64,000 bases of DNA from Acidithiobacillus acidisediminis (GTDB lineage Bacteria; Pseudomonadota; Gammaproteobacteria; Acidithiobacillales; Acidithiobacillaceae): NCBI RefSeq assembly GCF_023277115.1, contig NZ_JALQCS010000001.1:1234001-1298000 (forward strand), read 5' to 3'. Below the pieces are notes generated by a model. It did no database searches. It saw nothing but the letters and a program-made list of their open reading frames with translations, and had not been told where the DNA came from. This document shows positions 55,853 to 64,000 of this stretch, piece by piece; position 1 is the first letter of the stretch, and each line of letters opens with the position of its first letter. The translations under genes were made by a program, and so were the position numbers.

Positions 55853-57255
55853 TCCGCGAAAATGAACTCCCCCAGGCCCCAGCGGGCCGCCAGGGTTTCC
55901 GTCGCATTGAGCAACTCCTCGGCGCGACTGGGATGGTTGACGGGGGATTGGGCAATGCGCCGCAGGAGGGTGTCCCGCTCTCCGCCCGCCGCCAACAAGT
56001 GGATCAGTTCTCCGGCATCGCGCCCGACAATCTCTCCGCCCAGTAGTTCTCCGCTATCCATATCTGCGAGGATGCGCGCAAAACCGCGGGTATCGTCCTG
56101 ACCCAGGGCCCGCGGCGAGCTTTCGAAAGCAGCAAAGCCCACCGCTGGTTCTAAGCCCTCATCTTCCGCCTGCTCATCATCCATGCCAATGCGTGCCAGC
56201 TCTACAGCGGAATATACGAGCTCTGGCACCCAAAGAGGTGCGCGGCTCTGTTCATTGCCTTTGAGGATATTATCGATGACCAGCGTGGCGTCGGCGAGGG
56301 CCTGGTTGGCGTTCATGTACGGGCCGACCACGTCGCCAATGGCATAGATTCCTGGCTCTGCGGTTTCCAGATGCGCATTGGTGATGACGAATCCGTGTGC
56401 GTCGAGAACGACGGCGGTATTCTCTAAACCAAGGGCCTCGGTGTGGGCTTGGCGTCCTGTGGCAAAGAGTACCCAGTCAGCGGATTCCTTTTCCCCCTCC
56501 GCATTGGCGACCCATGCCCGCGCAGCGTCTATGCCAGAATCGGTCACGGCGAATTTGTTGCGCGGCACGATCTGCAATTCCTTGAGCGCATCCATCAAGG
56601 CATCTTTGGCCTGTGGCGAGTAACGCAGGTGATGGAGAGGTGCGGAATTCACTAACCAGCGGACCTGCTTGCCGAGCTGGGTAAAAATATAGGCAAACTC
56701 GGTACCGATCACGCCGCCACCGACGATGACTACGGTATCCCCTGCGGGCACGCCATCATCGAAGAGCATATCGCTATGCAGGATCTTGCCGGGTTGTAAA
56801 TACGCGCCTTTTGGCAGCCGGGGTGTGGAGCCAGTGGCGATGATGCTGTACTGTGCCTGAATGGTTTCTTCGCCTTGCGCATCGCGAATGCTAATTTCGC
56901 GCGCGCTGCGGTAGCTGCCTATCCCACTATACATCTGCACACCCAGGCGTTTGAGGTAGTCGACATAGCTCTCGCGTACGGTTTCCACCACTTTGCGCTG
57001 GTGCTCCCAGGCTTGCGCCATATCGCCGCGTAAGGATTCCCCAAGAATGCCGCGCGCCGCGAAATGGCGACTGTTTTCGATCCACTTGGCGGTCTCGTGC
57101 CAATCCTTCTTGGGGACGCAGCCGCGATTGAGGCAGGTTCCGCCCCAGATCCCCTTTTCGATGATCGCGACCTTTTTCCCCCGCAATGCGCCGAGCACCG
57201 CCGCCCGGTAGCCGCCCGGCCCACTACCAATGATGACAATGTCGAACTCTTTCAT
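55849..57255 (-). CDS. Dihydrolipoamide dehydrogenase-like flavoprotein
   Basis: The 468-residue protein is a class I pyridine-nucleotide disulfide oxidoreductase: FAD motif IGSGPGGYRAA (about 10), redox pair GGTCLNRGCVPKK (about 40-48), NAD motif IVGGGVIGTEFA (about 180) and PGIYAIGDVVG. Near the C-terminus is NHPSRAEE, a shortened form of the His-Pro...Glu active-site motif. No lipoyl-complex genes are nearby. It could serve 2-oxoacid or glycine-cleavage complexes, lipoate-binding sulfur oxidation proteins, or another disulfide substrate. Confidence 0.83.
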   Translation of the reverse strand: MKEFDIVIIGSGPGGYRAAVLGALRGKKVAIIEKGIWGGTCLNRGCVPKKDWHETAKWIENSRHFAARGILGESLRGDMAQAWEHQRKVVETVRESYVDYLKRLGVQMYSGIGSYRSAREISIRDAQGEETIQAQYSIIATGSTPRLPKGAYLQPGKILHSDMLFDDGVPAGDTVVIVGGGVIGTEFAYIFTQLGKQVRWLVNSAPLHHLRYSPQAKDALMDALKELQIVPRNKFAVTDSGIDAARAWVANAEGEKESADWVLFATGRQAHTEALGLENTAVVLDAHGFVITNAHLETAEPGIYAIGDVVGPYMNANQALADATLVIDNILKGNEQSRAPLWVPELVYSAVELARIGMDDEQAEDEGLEPAVGFAAFESSPRALGQDDTRGFARILADMDSGELLGGEIVGRDAGELIHLLAAGGERDTLLRRIAQSPVNHPSRAEELLNATETLAARWGLGEFIFAD

Positions 57256-57400
57256 AGGCTCCTCGCTCGGTTTTCCGTAGTGTAGCTGTTTTTGCGCCGC
57301 AACTCAGCTTGGGCTGAGGCCATTCCCACCCGACCTTTCCTGTCGACAGGCACGACAGGGCTTGGGTATGATTCGCAAAACCTTTTGTGGGGGCGTGATC

Positions 57401-57940
57401 ATGGCGGAACATCTCATACTGACAGCGGTCGACGGCTCGCAAAATGCGCTGGTGGCGGCAGGGGTGGCAGCAAAATTTGCCAGCTTGCTCTCGGGACGTC
57501 TGGGCCTGGTGACGGTGCTACAGGTACCGCGGGTGCCGTTGGGCTTCGGTAGCGGACTGTTCTCCGATGGGCTGCGCGATCGGTTGATGGAAGAGGCGCG
57601 CGCCGAGGCAGAAAAAACCTTGCAAGGGGTGGCTGAGCGCATCCATGAGGCCTGCGGCTTGCAAATGCCGGAGTATTTCATTGCCACGGGGATTCCCGAG
57701 GTCGAGATACCCAAAATCGTTGTTGCTGATCCGCAGATCATGATGGTGGTCGTCGGTCGTCAGGGGTTTGGTACCGAGAGTAAACCGCGAGGTTTGCCCC
57801 ATGCTTTGGGGGATCTTGGGGCAAAACTCAGCTTGAGTTTGAAGGTGCCCGTGCTGACAGTACCCAGCGATGCCCTGGACGGCCAGATCTGTGCCGGGAT
57901 CGATAAACTGCGTTCACAAGCCGAAAGCGAGGAGGGCTGA
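57401..57940 (+). CDS. Universal stress protein (UspA family)
   Basis: The 179-residue protein has the Usp fold: an N-terminal LILTAVDGSQNALVAA with the Asp that lines the nucleotide site, a helical middle, and IMMVVVGRQGFGT followed by LGDLGAKLSLSLKVPVLTVP, close to the ATP-binding GxxG...GS pattern. The start is the ATG at 57401. It is followed after two bases by the TauE/SafE gene, suggesting one operon. Confidence 0.88.
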   Translation: MAEHLILTAVDGSQNALVAAGVAAKFASLLSGRLGLVTVLQVPRVPLGFGSGLFSDGLRDRLMEEARAEAEKTLQGVAERIHEACGLQMPEYFIATGIPEVEIPKIVVADPQIMMVVVGRQGFGTESKPRGLPHALGDLGAKLSLSLKVPVLTVPSDALDGQICAGIDKLRSQAESEEG

Positions 57941-57942
57941 GG

Positions 57943-58851
57943 GTGGAGATTTACCTGCCCATTGCCCACATGGACATCAATATCGCGATGATCGTGGGTT
58001 TTGGTCTGATCGTGGGTTTTCTTTCCGGGCTTACCGGAGTGGGTGGGGGATTTTTGATTACTCCCCTACTGATCTTTGTTGGGGTCCCGCCCTTGATTGC
58101 CGTGGGTACGGGGGCAGCGCAGATCGTTGGCGCGTCAGCGGTGGGAAGCTACGCCCACTGGCGTCTGGGCAACGTGGATATGCGCATGGCGATTGTCTTG
58201 CTCATTGGGAGCTGGACGGGCGGTCTGATTGGTGTACGCGTCGCCAGAATTTTGGAGCAGAGCGGGCATTTTGGCCTGGTTGTCTCTTTTCTCTATGTTG
58301 GTCTGCTCGGATTCATCGGCGTTTCCATGCTGATCGAAGCCCTCATGGCGGTGCGCGGCAAGAAGAAAAGCAAGCCAGTGCAAGACAAGAAATCAAGCTG
58401 GGTAGATCGTTTACCCTGGCAAATGGATTTTCCCGTATCCGGCCTGCGCACAACCATCTTGTTGCCTTTGGGACTCGGGGTTGCCGTTGGTGTGCTGACG
58501 GCATTGATGGGTGTTGGTGGTGGTTTTGTCATGGTTCCCATCATGCTCTACGTGCTCAAGATGCCGACCAAGGTCGTGGTTGGCACCTCCCTGTTCCAGT
58601 TGCTTTTTACCACCGCGGAGGTGGGCATTTTGCAGGCGGGTATGAATCACGCGGTTGATCCCTACCTGGCCCTGGCCCTGGTGGTCGGTTCCATTTTTGG
58701 TACCCAGTTTGGTGCCCGCTTGGGAGCGCGCATGCCGGGTGAGCAACTACGCCTTGTCTTGGCCTTGGTCGTCGTCGCCGTGGCAGTGAAGATGGGGCTG
58801 GGCTTGGTCATCCCCCCTACTGATGTCTTCCAAGTCACGCAGGTGCTCTGA
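57943..58851 (+). CDS. Sulfite exporter TauE/SafE family permease
   Basis: The 302-residue protein has about eight membrane helices and two copies of the TauE glycine block, GLTGVGGGFLITPLL (about 30) and ALMGVGGGFVMVPIML (about 190). TauE/SafE proteins export sulfite, sulfoacetate or related oxyanions, or take part in sulfur compound transfer. It begins at GTG 57943 and its stop overlaps the start of the next gene (TGATG). Adjacency to a TIGR02186 protein is a known pairing. Confidence 0.9.
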   Translation: MEIYLPIAHMDINIAMIVGFGLIVGFLSGLTGVGGGFLITPLLIFVGVPPLIAVGTGAAQIVGASAVGSYAHWRLGNVDMRMAIVLLIGSWTGGLIGVRVARILEQSGHFGLVVSFLYVGLLGFIGVSMLIEALMAVRGKKKSKPVQDKKSSWVDRLPWQMDFPVSGLRTTILLPLGLGVAVGVLTALMGVGGGFVMVPIMLYVLKMPTKVVVGTSLFQLLFTTAEVGILQAGMNHAVDPYLALALVVGSIFGTQFGARLGARMPGEQLRLVLALVVVAVAVKMGLGLVIPPTDVFQVTQVL

Positions 58852-59621
58852 TGCGAAAGCTGATCCTTCGTAGCCTGCTGCTTTCCACTCTTGTCAGTCT
58901 GCCTCTTAGCATCCCGGTCTGGGCGCAGGCATCGACAGTTGCGCCCAATGTCGTACTGGGTACCGGCACCGATAAGGTCGACGTGACCAGCCGGTTCCGC
59001 GGCCGCGACATCCTGGTTTTTGGCGCCTTGTCGCATCCGGGGCAGGTAATCGTCGCATTGCGTTCTCCTGATAGTGCCGTGGCGGTCACGCGCAAAACGC
59101 AAATGGGACCCATCTGGGTGACGGGAAAGAAGGTGACCGTGAGCCACTTCCCCGGTGTCCTGCAAATTCTATCCTCTGCTCCCGTCGATCAGATTCTCTC
59201 CCCGGCGCGTCTGGACGCTCTGGGGCTGGATCCGCGCGGTATTCTGGCCCACGCAACGTATGAACCAGAGCCTGCGGACCCGGGCTCTTGGCAGCAGGCC
59301 GTGTTGCATAACAAGGAAAAGCAGGGGGCCTATCGCATCAATCCCCATGGGGTACGGGTACAAGATGGTCGGCTGTTTTCCGCCCATCTACTCCTGCCCG
59401 CATCCCTGCCCTTGGGGGCTTATGAGTTAGACGTCTACCTGGTACATAACGGGCGTGTCCTGGCGCAGAGTGCGCAAAAAATTGATGTGCTACAGGTAGG
59501 TCTGGAGGAGTGGGTCGCCAGATTTGCGGATCAGAAGCCGTGGCTCTTTGGGATCGTGCTGACCCTCTTTCTCGCGACTTTGGGTCTGGGGCTGGGCATC
59601 ATCATGCAGCGCAAGAACTGA
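58851..59621 (+). CDS. TIGR02186 family envelope protein
   Basis: The 256-residue protein has an N-terminal signal (about 25 residues ending WAQA-ST), a long periplasmic beta-rich domain with VTSRFRGRDILVFGAL, and a C-terminal membrane helix (LFGIVLTLFLATLGLGLGII) with a short basic end. This is the TIGR02186 pattern, conserved next to TauE/SafE permeases, and it probably forms an export unit with the permease. Its exact role is unknown. Confidence 0.85.
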   Translation: MRKLILRSLLLSTLVSLPLSIPVWAQASTVAPNVVLGTGTDKVDVTSRFRGRDILVFGALSHPGQVIVALRSPDSAVAVTRKTQMGPIWVTGKKVTVSHFPGVLQILSSAPVDQILSPARLDALGLDPRGILAHATYEPEPADPGSWQQAVLHNKEKQGAYRINPHGVRVQDGRLFSAHLLLPASLPLGAYELDVYLVHNGRVLAQSAQKIDVLQVGLEEWVARFADQKPWLFGIVLTLFLATLGLGLGIIMQRKN

Positions 59622-59635
59622 GTCCGAAGCGTACG

Positions 59636-59659
59636 AAAAAAAGGCCCCGCGAAGGGGCC
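59636..59659 (-). terminator. Terminator of the second cyd operon
   Basis: On the minus strand: GGCCCC, loop TTCGC, GGGGCC, then seven T. It lies just past cydB2 and resembles the terminator of the first cyd operon. Confidence 0.88.
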
Positions 59660-59677
59660 CGCTGCAAGCAGCAAGTA

Positions 59678-60766
59678 CTAATGACTCTCATAGCCTGCCA
59701 TATGGGTGATCCGATGACGGAACACCCAGATCTGATAGGCGTTGTACATGATCATGACTGGCACAAACCCGGTCATGAACAGGGTGAGGATGGCTAGATC
59801 GTTGGCCGGATTGCCGCCGGCGCTGATGGTCCAGGTGTTGGGTACGATGTAGGGAAAGTTCGTGGCCCACATACCACCCCACATCAGGACGACGATCGCG
59901 CCACACCACAGCAGGGCAGGGAAATCCCGGTGCGCAGCATGGGCACTCATCATCTTGTATGCCGCTATGAGAATGGCCACGAGCAGGATGAGCCAGCCAA
60001 ACCAGCCATTCCCGGTCCACTTGGCAGCGTCGGGCATAATGGCGTAGGACCAAATCAACGTGATCACGACGGCCGCCAGCGCCAGAAAGGAAAAAGTGGT
60101 CGCCCAGGCATGGGCCTTTTTATAAATGGGATCCTCCTGCTTGAAGCGGGCACAGAGGTAGAGTGTGCCGGCGAGGCCACCTGCAATTACGGCTGCGATG
60201 CCCGTCCAGATGCTGAAGGCACTAATAAAGCTCACGGCGCTGCCGGAAAAATGCGGGATCGTATTGGCAAATGGATCCGCGGCGTTGGTAATTCCCTGGG
60301 CATTTTCCTTGCTCATGGAAAAGCCCAGCAAGGTGGCACCCAGGGCAATGCCAGCGAAAAGGGCGGCAATCAAGCTACCCAAACCAAACATGGTACCCCA
60401 GAACTTTTTCGAGCTTTTGGCGTGGACATGGAACTCAAAGGCTACGGCGCGGGAGATGATGCCCCACAGAGCGAACATCAGGGGAATCATCAGGTAATTG
60501 AATGTGGCGCCATAGACCAAGGGAAAGGCCCCAAAAATCACCCCGCCAGCGACCACCAACCAGGTTTCATTGGCATCCCAGGTGCCGGCCATGGAGGCCA
60601 TGACCGCAGCGCGATCATTTTCCTCCTTGAGGAGCAGAGAAAACACCCCCGCCCCCAAGTCCGCACCGTCAAGGATGATGTAAATGACGAAGAACAGCCC
60701 TAATAAAATCCACCAAAAAGTGCTCAATGCACTGTGGATACGTAGTATTTGATCGAGTTGATCCAT
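59678..60766 (-). CDS. cydB: Cytochrome bd-type quinol oxidase subunit II (CIO-like)
   Basis: The 362-residue protein has FWWILLGLFFVIYIILDGADLGAGVF, GTWDANETWLVVAGGVIFGAFP and SRAVAFEFHVHAK, with about eight membrane helices, matching CydB/CioB. It is distinct from the first CydB, and the operon lacks a CydX gene. The product is the second subunit of a separate bd oxidase, probably the cyanide-insensitive type. Confidence 0.93.
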   Translation of the reverse strand: MDQLDQILRIHSALSTFWWILLGLFFVIYIILDGADLGAGVFSLLLKEENDRAAVMASMAGTWDANETWLVVAGGVIFGAFPLVYGATFNYLMIPLMFALWGIISRAVAFEFHVHAKSSKKFWGTMFGLGSLIAALFAGIALGATLLGFSMSKENAQGITNAADPFANTIPHFSGSAVSFISAFSIWTGIAAVIAGGLAGTLYLCARFKQEDPIYKKAHAWATTFSFLALAAVVITLIWSYAIMPDAAKWTGNGWFGWLILLVAILIAAYKMMSAHAAHRDFPALLWCGAIVVLMWGGMWATNFPYIVPNTWTISAGGNPANDLAILTLFMTGFVPVMIMYNAYQIWVFRHRITHMAGYESH

Positions 60767-60786
60767 TTTTTTGGTCCTCCACGAGA

Positions 60787-60804
60787 GGCAGGAGGCCTCC
60801 TGCC
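60787..60804. repeat. Intercistronic palindrome between cydA2 and cydB2
   Basis: GGCAGGAGGCCTCCTGCC is a perfect 18-bp palindrome. It is in the same place as the hairpin between cydA and cydB of the first operon, but the sequence differs. Confidence 0.6.
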
Positions 60805-60817
60805 CCCTGCCTGTTGT

Positions 60818-62260
60818 TTAGCGGCTCTTGTCGAGACTGGGTTTGGCAAAGCTCGCTTGCGCCAATCCCCCACCAGCACTGGGGTTTGCTTCACTGCCGA
60901 TCACTGGGCTGCTGAGGTCTGGGCCTTTCTTGACAATGCGGGAGAAGAAATACCAAGCACCCCCCCAGACCATGAACTCAAAGCAGATATAGCCGATGAA
61001 CCAGATCGATTCGGCTGCCACGCCCATGTGGCTGACCCCCTGCCAAGTGCGCATCAGGCCGTACACTACCCAGGGTTGCCGACCGATTTCCCGCGTCCAC
61101 CAGCCGGTCCACACCGCCAGGTAGGGCAAGAACCCGCTGAACACCATCAAGCGCAAGAAGGTGGGATGACGCCGTAGATTGTCTGCACTGAGCTGCCCGC
61201 GTAAGCGCAGCCAGTTCCCCCACAGGGCCATCAAGAAGAGAAAGAAGCCAATGCTTACCATGATGCGGAAGGCATAGAACGGCACCCAGACGTCCGGACG
61301 GTCATTGGCGGCAAACTGATCCATACCCGCCACCTTGCCATTGAGGGTGTGGGTTTCCAGTAAGCTCAAGACATGGGGAATGGTGATGGAAAAGACATTG
61401 CCATCGTTTTTGCTGTTGGGAATGGCGATCACATGCCAGCCACTGTTGACCTGACCATTGGGCAGATCGGTGTGATAGTGCCCTTCCATGGCGGCCAAAG
61501 AGGTGGGTTGATCCACTGCCACCTCGTGACCGAGTTCATCGCCAATGAAAATCTGGAGCGGGGTGATGACGATCAGCGCCAACAGGGTTGGCTTGAGCAG
61601 GGTGGTGAACAGATCCGCATGACGATTCTTGAGGATGAACCAGGCGCTGACCGCGGCAAAGAAGAACAGTGACAGCTCAATGGTTGCGATCCACATGTGG
61701 GGAAAACCAATATCAAAATTTGGGTTGAAGATGGCATTCCACCAGTTGGTCACCTGAAACAGACCGTCCTTCAGGACGATTCCTCGCGGTGACTGCATCC
61801 AACCGTTGGCAACCAGGATCCACATGGCCGAAAGGCTGGAGGAAAGTGCCACGTTGAAGGTGGAGAAGAGATGCATGCCTTTGCCGATCTTGCCCCAGCC
61901 AAAAATCATGAGGCCGATGAAGCCCGCCTCATACATGAAGGCGGTGATGGTCTCGAAGCCCAGGATGTTACCGAAAAACGGCCCAACGGCCTGGGAAAAG
62001 GGTCCGTAGAGAATGCCAAAGGCCATCTCCATGGTAACGCCGGTAGCGACACCGGCACCAAAGTTGACGATGAAGAGCTTTTCGAAAAAACGTTGCAAGC
62101 GGTACCACTTCTCGTTTCCCGAGCGTAGCCAAGCTACTTCCAAAAAGAAGAGCAGCCAGGACATGCCGATGGTCACCGGCGTCCACAGAATATGCATGGA
62201 CGTGATGAAGGCAAAGTCCAGACGGCTAAGCAGAATCGGGAGGGAGTTCTCGATGATCAT
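60818..62260 (-). CDS. cydA: Cytochrome bd-type quinol oxidase subunit I (short Q-loop, CIO-like)
   Basis: The 480-residue protein starts at the ATG at 62260 with GAGGG upstream. It has LSRLDFAFITSMHILWTPVTIG, EMAFGILYGPFSQ, YEAGFIGLMIFGW and GRQPWVVYGLMRT. The Q-loop is short compared with the first CydA (480 versus 543 residues overall), which points to the CIO branch. Its C-terminal tail, AGGGLAQASFAKPSLDKSR, resembles the tail of the first CydA. An AT-rich promoter region lies upstream. Confidence 0.93.
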   Translation of the reverse strand: MIIENSLPILLSRLDFAFITSMHILWTPVTIGMSWLLFFLEVAWLRSGNEKWYRLQRFFEKLFIVNFGAGVATGVTMEMAFGILYGPFSQAVGPFFGNILGFETITAFMYEAGFIGLMIFGWGKIGKGMHLFSTFNVALSSSLSAMWILVANGWMQSPRGIVLKDGLFQVTNWWNAIFNPNFDIGFPHMWIATIELSLFFFAAVSAWFILKNRHADLFTTLLKPTLLALIVITPLQIFIGDELGHEVAVDQPTSLAAMEGHYHTDLPNGQVNSGWHVIAIPNSKNDGNVFSITIPHVLSLLETHTLNGKVAGMDQFAANDRPDVWVPFYAFRIMVSIGFFLFLMALWGNWLRLRGQLSADNLRRHPTFLRLMVFSGFLPYLAVWTGWWTREIGRQPWVVYGLMRTWQGVSHMGVAAESIWFIGYICFEFMVWGGAWYFFSRIVKKGPDLSSPVIGSEANPSAGGGLAQASFAKPSLDKSR

Positions 62261-62462
62261 GATGTTGCCCTCGTTGATGAAAACCGTTGTTTTGCGTAAT
62301 GCGAGGGGAGGGAGGCATCTTCCATACCAGAGCAATTCACTAAAGTTTAGTAGTAATATAATTATGTGCTTATCTGATTATCCTTTGTTCTTGGGAGTGA
62401 TGAGCGGTTCATATCAACCGGCATGACTAGTTGTTAACAACCACCACGGTTGAAAACACCCG
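62261..62462. promoter_or_regulatory. Upstream region of the second cyd operon
   Basis: An AT-rich stretch around 62335-62385 probably holds the promoter for cydA2. A palindrome GTTGTTAACAAC occurs at 62430-62441, and an inverted repeat CGGTT...AACCG around 62405-62420 could bind a regulator. Nothing can be assigned firmly. Confidence 0.35.
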
Positions 62463-62948
62463 TTATTCGTTGGGGATTGGCCCGAGACTGGGATGGAGTT
62501 GTAGAGAATGAATCTTCCAGGGGGAATGCTGCGCGGCAAGTTGGGCGTTCAATTGCGAGCGAATCTGGCTGGCGAGGCGTTCTTGTACGGTAATATTTTC
62601 TGCGACTTGGTCTAGTTGCGGAAAACGCAGAAAGAGGTTGGCGATGATCTCCTGTTCTCGGGGGCTGTCCAGACGCGGCAACGCCATATCGCGCGGACCT
62701 TGCAGCTCGGCTACGGGATGAATCTGTAGGGCAAGTTCCTGGCCGTTGCGTCGCAGTGCCGAGCCGTAACTACCCAATGCTACCGGTAGAAGATATTTTT
62801 CTGCGGAGCGCGGTTGCTTGGCAATGGGTTTGCTGACGCTCGGGGGAGGCTTGGGCGCTTTCTGCACCGTTAGGTACAACAAAGCTGCGGCGGCGATTGC
62901 CGCCGCTGCAATGCCAAGCCCCCAACTCCTGGTCTTTTTCTTCGCCAT
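62463..62948 (-). CDS. Single-pass membrane protein of unknown function
   Basis: The 161-residue protein has a basic N-terminus (MAKKKTRSWG), one membrane helix (LGIAAAAIAAAALLYLTV), a Pro-rich linker and a soluble C-terminal domain that would face the periplasm. The C-terminal part contains ENITVQERLASQIRSQLNAQLAAQ. No family is recognised. It stands between the oxidase promoter and the channel gene, both on the minus strand. Confidence 0.6.
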   Translation of the reverse strand: MAKKKTRSWGLGIAAAAIAAAALLYLTVQKAPKPPPSVSKPIAKQPRSAEKYLLPVALGSYGSALRRNGQELALQIHPVAELQGPRDMALPRLDSPREQEIIANLFLRFPQLDQVAENITVQERLASQIRSQLNAQLAAQHSPWKIHSLQLHPSLGPIPNE

Positions 62949-63008
62949 GTGCAGCAGTGTAGGGCCGGTTGCGGTGCTGCAGCAAGCCAGCGCAAGCCAT
63001 TCCTTGAC

Positions 63009-64000
63009 CTATTTTTCTGGTCTCATCTCTGGGTGTAGCAGGAGTACCGGCAGACTGGTGTCGGCGAGGATGTCTTCGCTGGTGACGATGGCAGTGACAT
63101 CGTCATAGTGCTGCGGCATTTCTCCGTCCTTACAGAGCAGCGCAATTTCTGCGCCGCTGCGGCGGAATTCTGCCACCAGCTCGTAGAGTTGCACATCCCG
63201 ACGCAGGAGAATCCAGTCCGTGCTCGCGAGTTCCAGCAGCGGTGTCTCCCCAGGCAGATTACGGCGCGCAAGGATCTCCCGCACGCGATGCGAGGCAATG
63301 GCCGCCATCGGCTTGCCATCGCGGATCAGCAAGATATGGGGTAGACGCGGATAGCGGCGGAGCAAGCGATGCAGGTCTTGGAGTAGACGATGATCATGCA
63401 GCCGTAGCATGGGTGTTTCCACCAGACTGCTCGCAGAGCGCATCAGGTAAAGGTTGCTGTGGCGCGCCTCTGGAATATAGTGCCCGCGCCGTAGCAGTTT
63501 GAGGGTATAGATGCTGTCGCGGGTGACCATGCGCCGAATACCAAAGGCAATGGAAGCGACAAGAATCAAGGGAATGATGATGTGATAGTCATTCGTCATC
63601 TCAAAAATCATCACCGCACCGGTTACGGCGGCACCGGTGGAGGAGGCGACCATGCCTGCCATACCCAGGGCGGCACCCGTGGCGAGATGCATGTGCAGAC
63701 TCGGGAACAGCCAGTTCAGCACCAGAATGAATGCTGCGCCCAGTAGCGCACCAACGTACAAGGAGGGCGAAAAGACCCCGCCCGATCCTCCCGCTGCCAG
63801 CGTGGTGCTGAAACTGAGGATCTTGAGCAGCACCAGAATCAGCAAAAAGCCAGGATTCAGCAATACCCCATCCAAGGCGTCCTGCACGCTGGCGTATCCG
63901 ACGCCTTCCACATAGTAGTGGCCAGTGAAGGAGAATATCAGCCAGATGGTAATGCCGACGGCACCCATGCCCACCATGGCGCGGAGGTAAGCGTTGGGCA
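63009..64000 (-). CDS. ClC family chloride channel/antiporter with CBS domains (5' end beyond the window)
   Basis: The visible 330 or so residues are the C-terminal part of a ClC protein. They include the selectivity motif GSGGVFSPSLYVGALLG, AALGMAGMVASSTGAAVTGAVMIFEM and a cytoplasmic tail with two CBS-like repeats (LPHILLIRDGKPMAAI, TSEDILADTSLPV). The frame is open through the right edge (position 64000), so the start and the first half lie outside. ClC proteins exchange or conduct chloride and are common in acid-tolerant bacteria, where they may help limit acid stress. Confidence 0.9.
   Translation of the reverse strand, partial: PNAYLRAMVGMGAVGITIWLIFSFTGHYYVEGVGYASVQDALDGVLLNPGFLLILVLLKILSFSTTLAAGGSGGVFSPSLYVGALLGAAFILVLNWLFPSLHMHLATGAALGMAGMVASSTGAAVTGAVMIFEMTNDYHIIIPLILVASIAFGIRRMVTRDSIYTLKLLRRGHYIPEARHSNLYLMRSASSLVETPMLRLHDHRLLQDLHRLLRRYPRLPHILLIRDGKPMAAIASHRVREILARRNLPGETPLLELASTDWILLRRDVQLYELVAEFRRSGAEIALLCKDGEMPQHYDDVTAIVTSEDILADTSLPVLLLHPEMRPEK

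Overview
The window reads as a chromosomal segment of an acidophilic, sulfur-oxidising proteobacterium, most likely an Acidithiobacillus-type organism. This is inferred from the G+C-rich housekeeping genes, two cytochrome bd quinol oxidase operons, a sulfur-dioxygenase-like MBL protein, a TauE/SafE exporter with its TIGR02186 partner, a Sat-CysC fusion and a σ54 activator beside the oxidase. No rRNA or other species marker is present, so the genus is a judgement.

Positions 1 to about 12690 are an accessory island ending at a tRNA-Asn gene. It holds an intact IS66-family element (66-2573) placed against a fragment of a second IS66 copy, an AT-rich orphan gene with a PD-(D/E)XK nuclease signature, a DUF2283 protein, a 47-residue exported peptide, a lipoprotein, a 1623-residue single-chain Type ISP restriction-modification enzyme, and a tyrosine integrase next to the tRNA 3' end.

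Positions 12960 to 49250 are core metabolism. They hold dsbD; glnE-ilvE-zinc finger; tRNA-Leu; the tightly packed purH-purD-tsaC-hemF-pyrD operon behind a structured leader; a Tat-exported hydrolase; apt-like/sat-cysC/NFACT/GNAT; tRNA-Ser; a long overlapping minus-strand operon from an AbrB-type permease through pcnB, cca, folK, a dNK-type kinase, panB and panC to a large FAD/Fe-S dehydrogenase, YoaK, Smr and a class II aldolase; guaB-guaA; a broken TetR gene that keeps its operator; and thiC behind a TPP riboswitch.

Positions 49250 to 64000 are respiratory. An E. coli-type bd oxidase (cydA, cydB, extended CydX and a 33-residue orphan membrane peptide) lies downstream of a degenerate ETHE1-like protein. 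That operon has a near-consensus σ54 promoter and faces a PAS-σ54 activator whose own promoter region carries a TGGCAG inverted repeat. After an esterase, a dihydrolipoamide-dehydrogenase-like flavoprotein, a universal stress protein and the TauE pair comes a second, CIO-type bd oxidase. A ClC channel gene runs off the right edge.

The strongest candidate for an undescribed system is the σ54-controlled module at 49776-55167: a sulfur-dioxygenase fold that has lost most of its metal ligands, encoded with a bd oxidase and two small membrane proteins.
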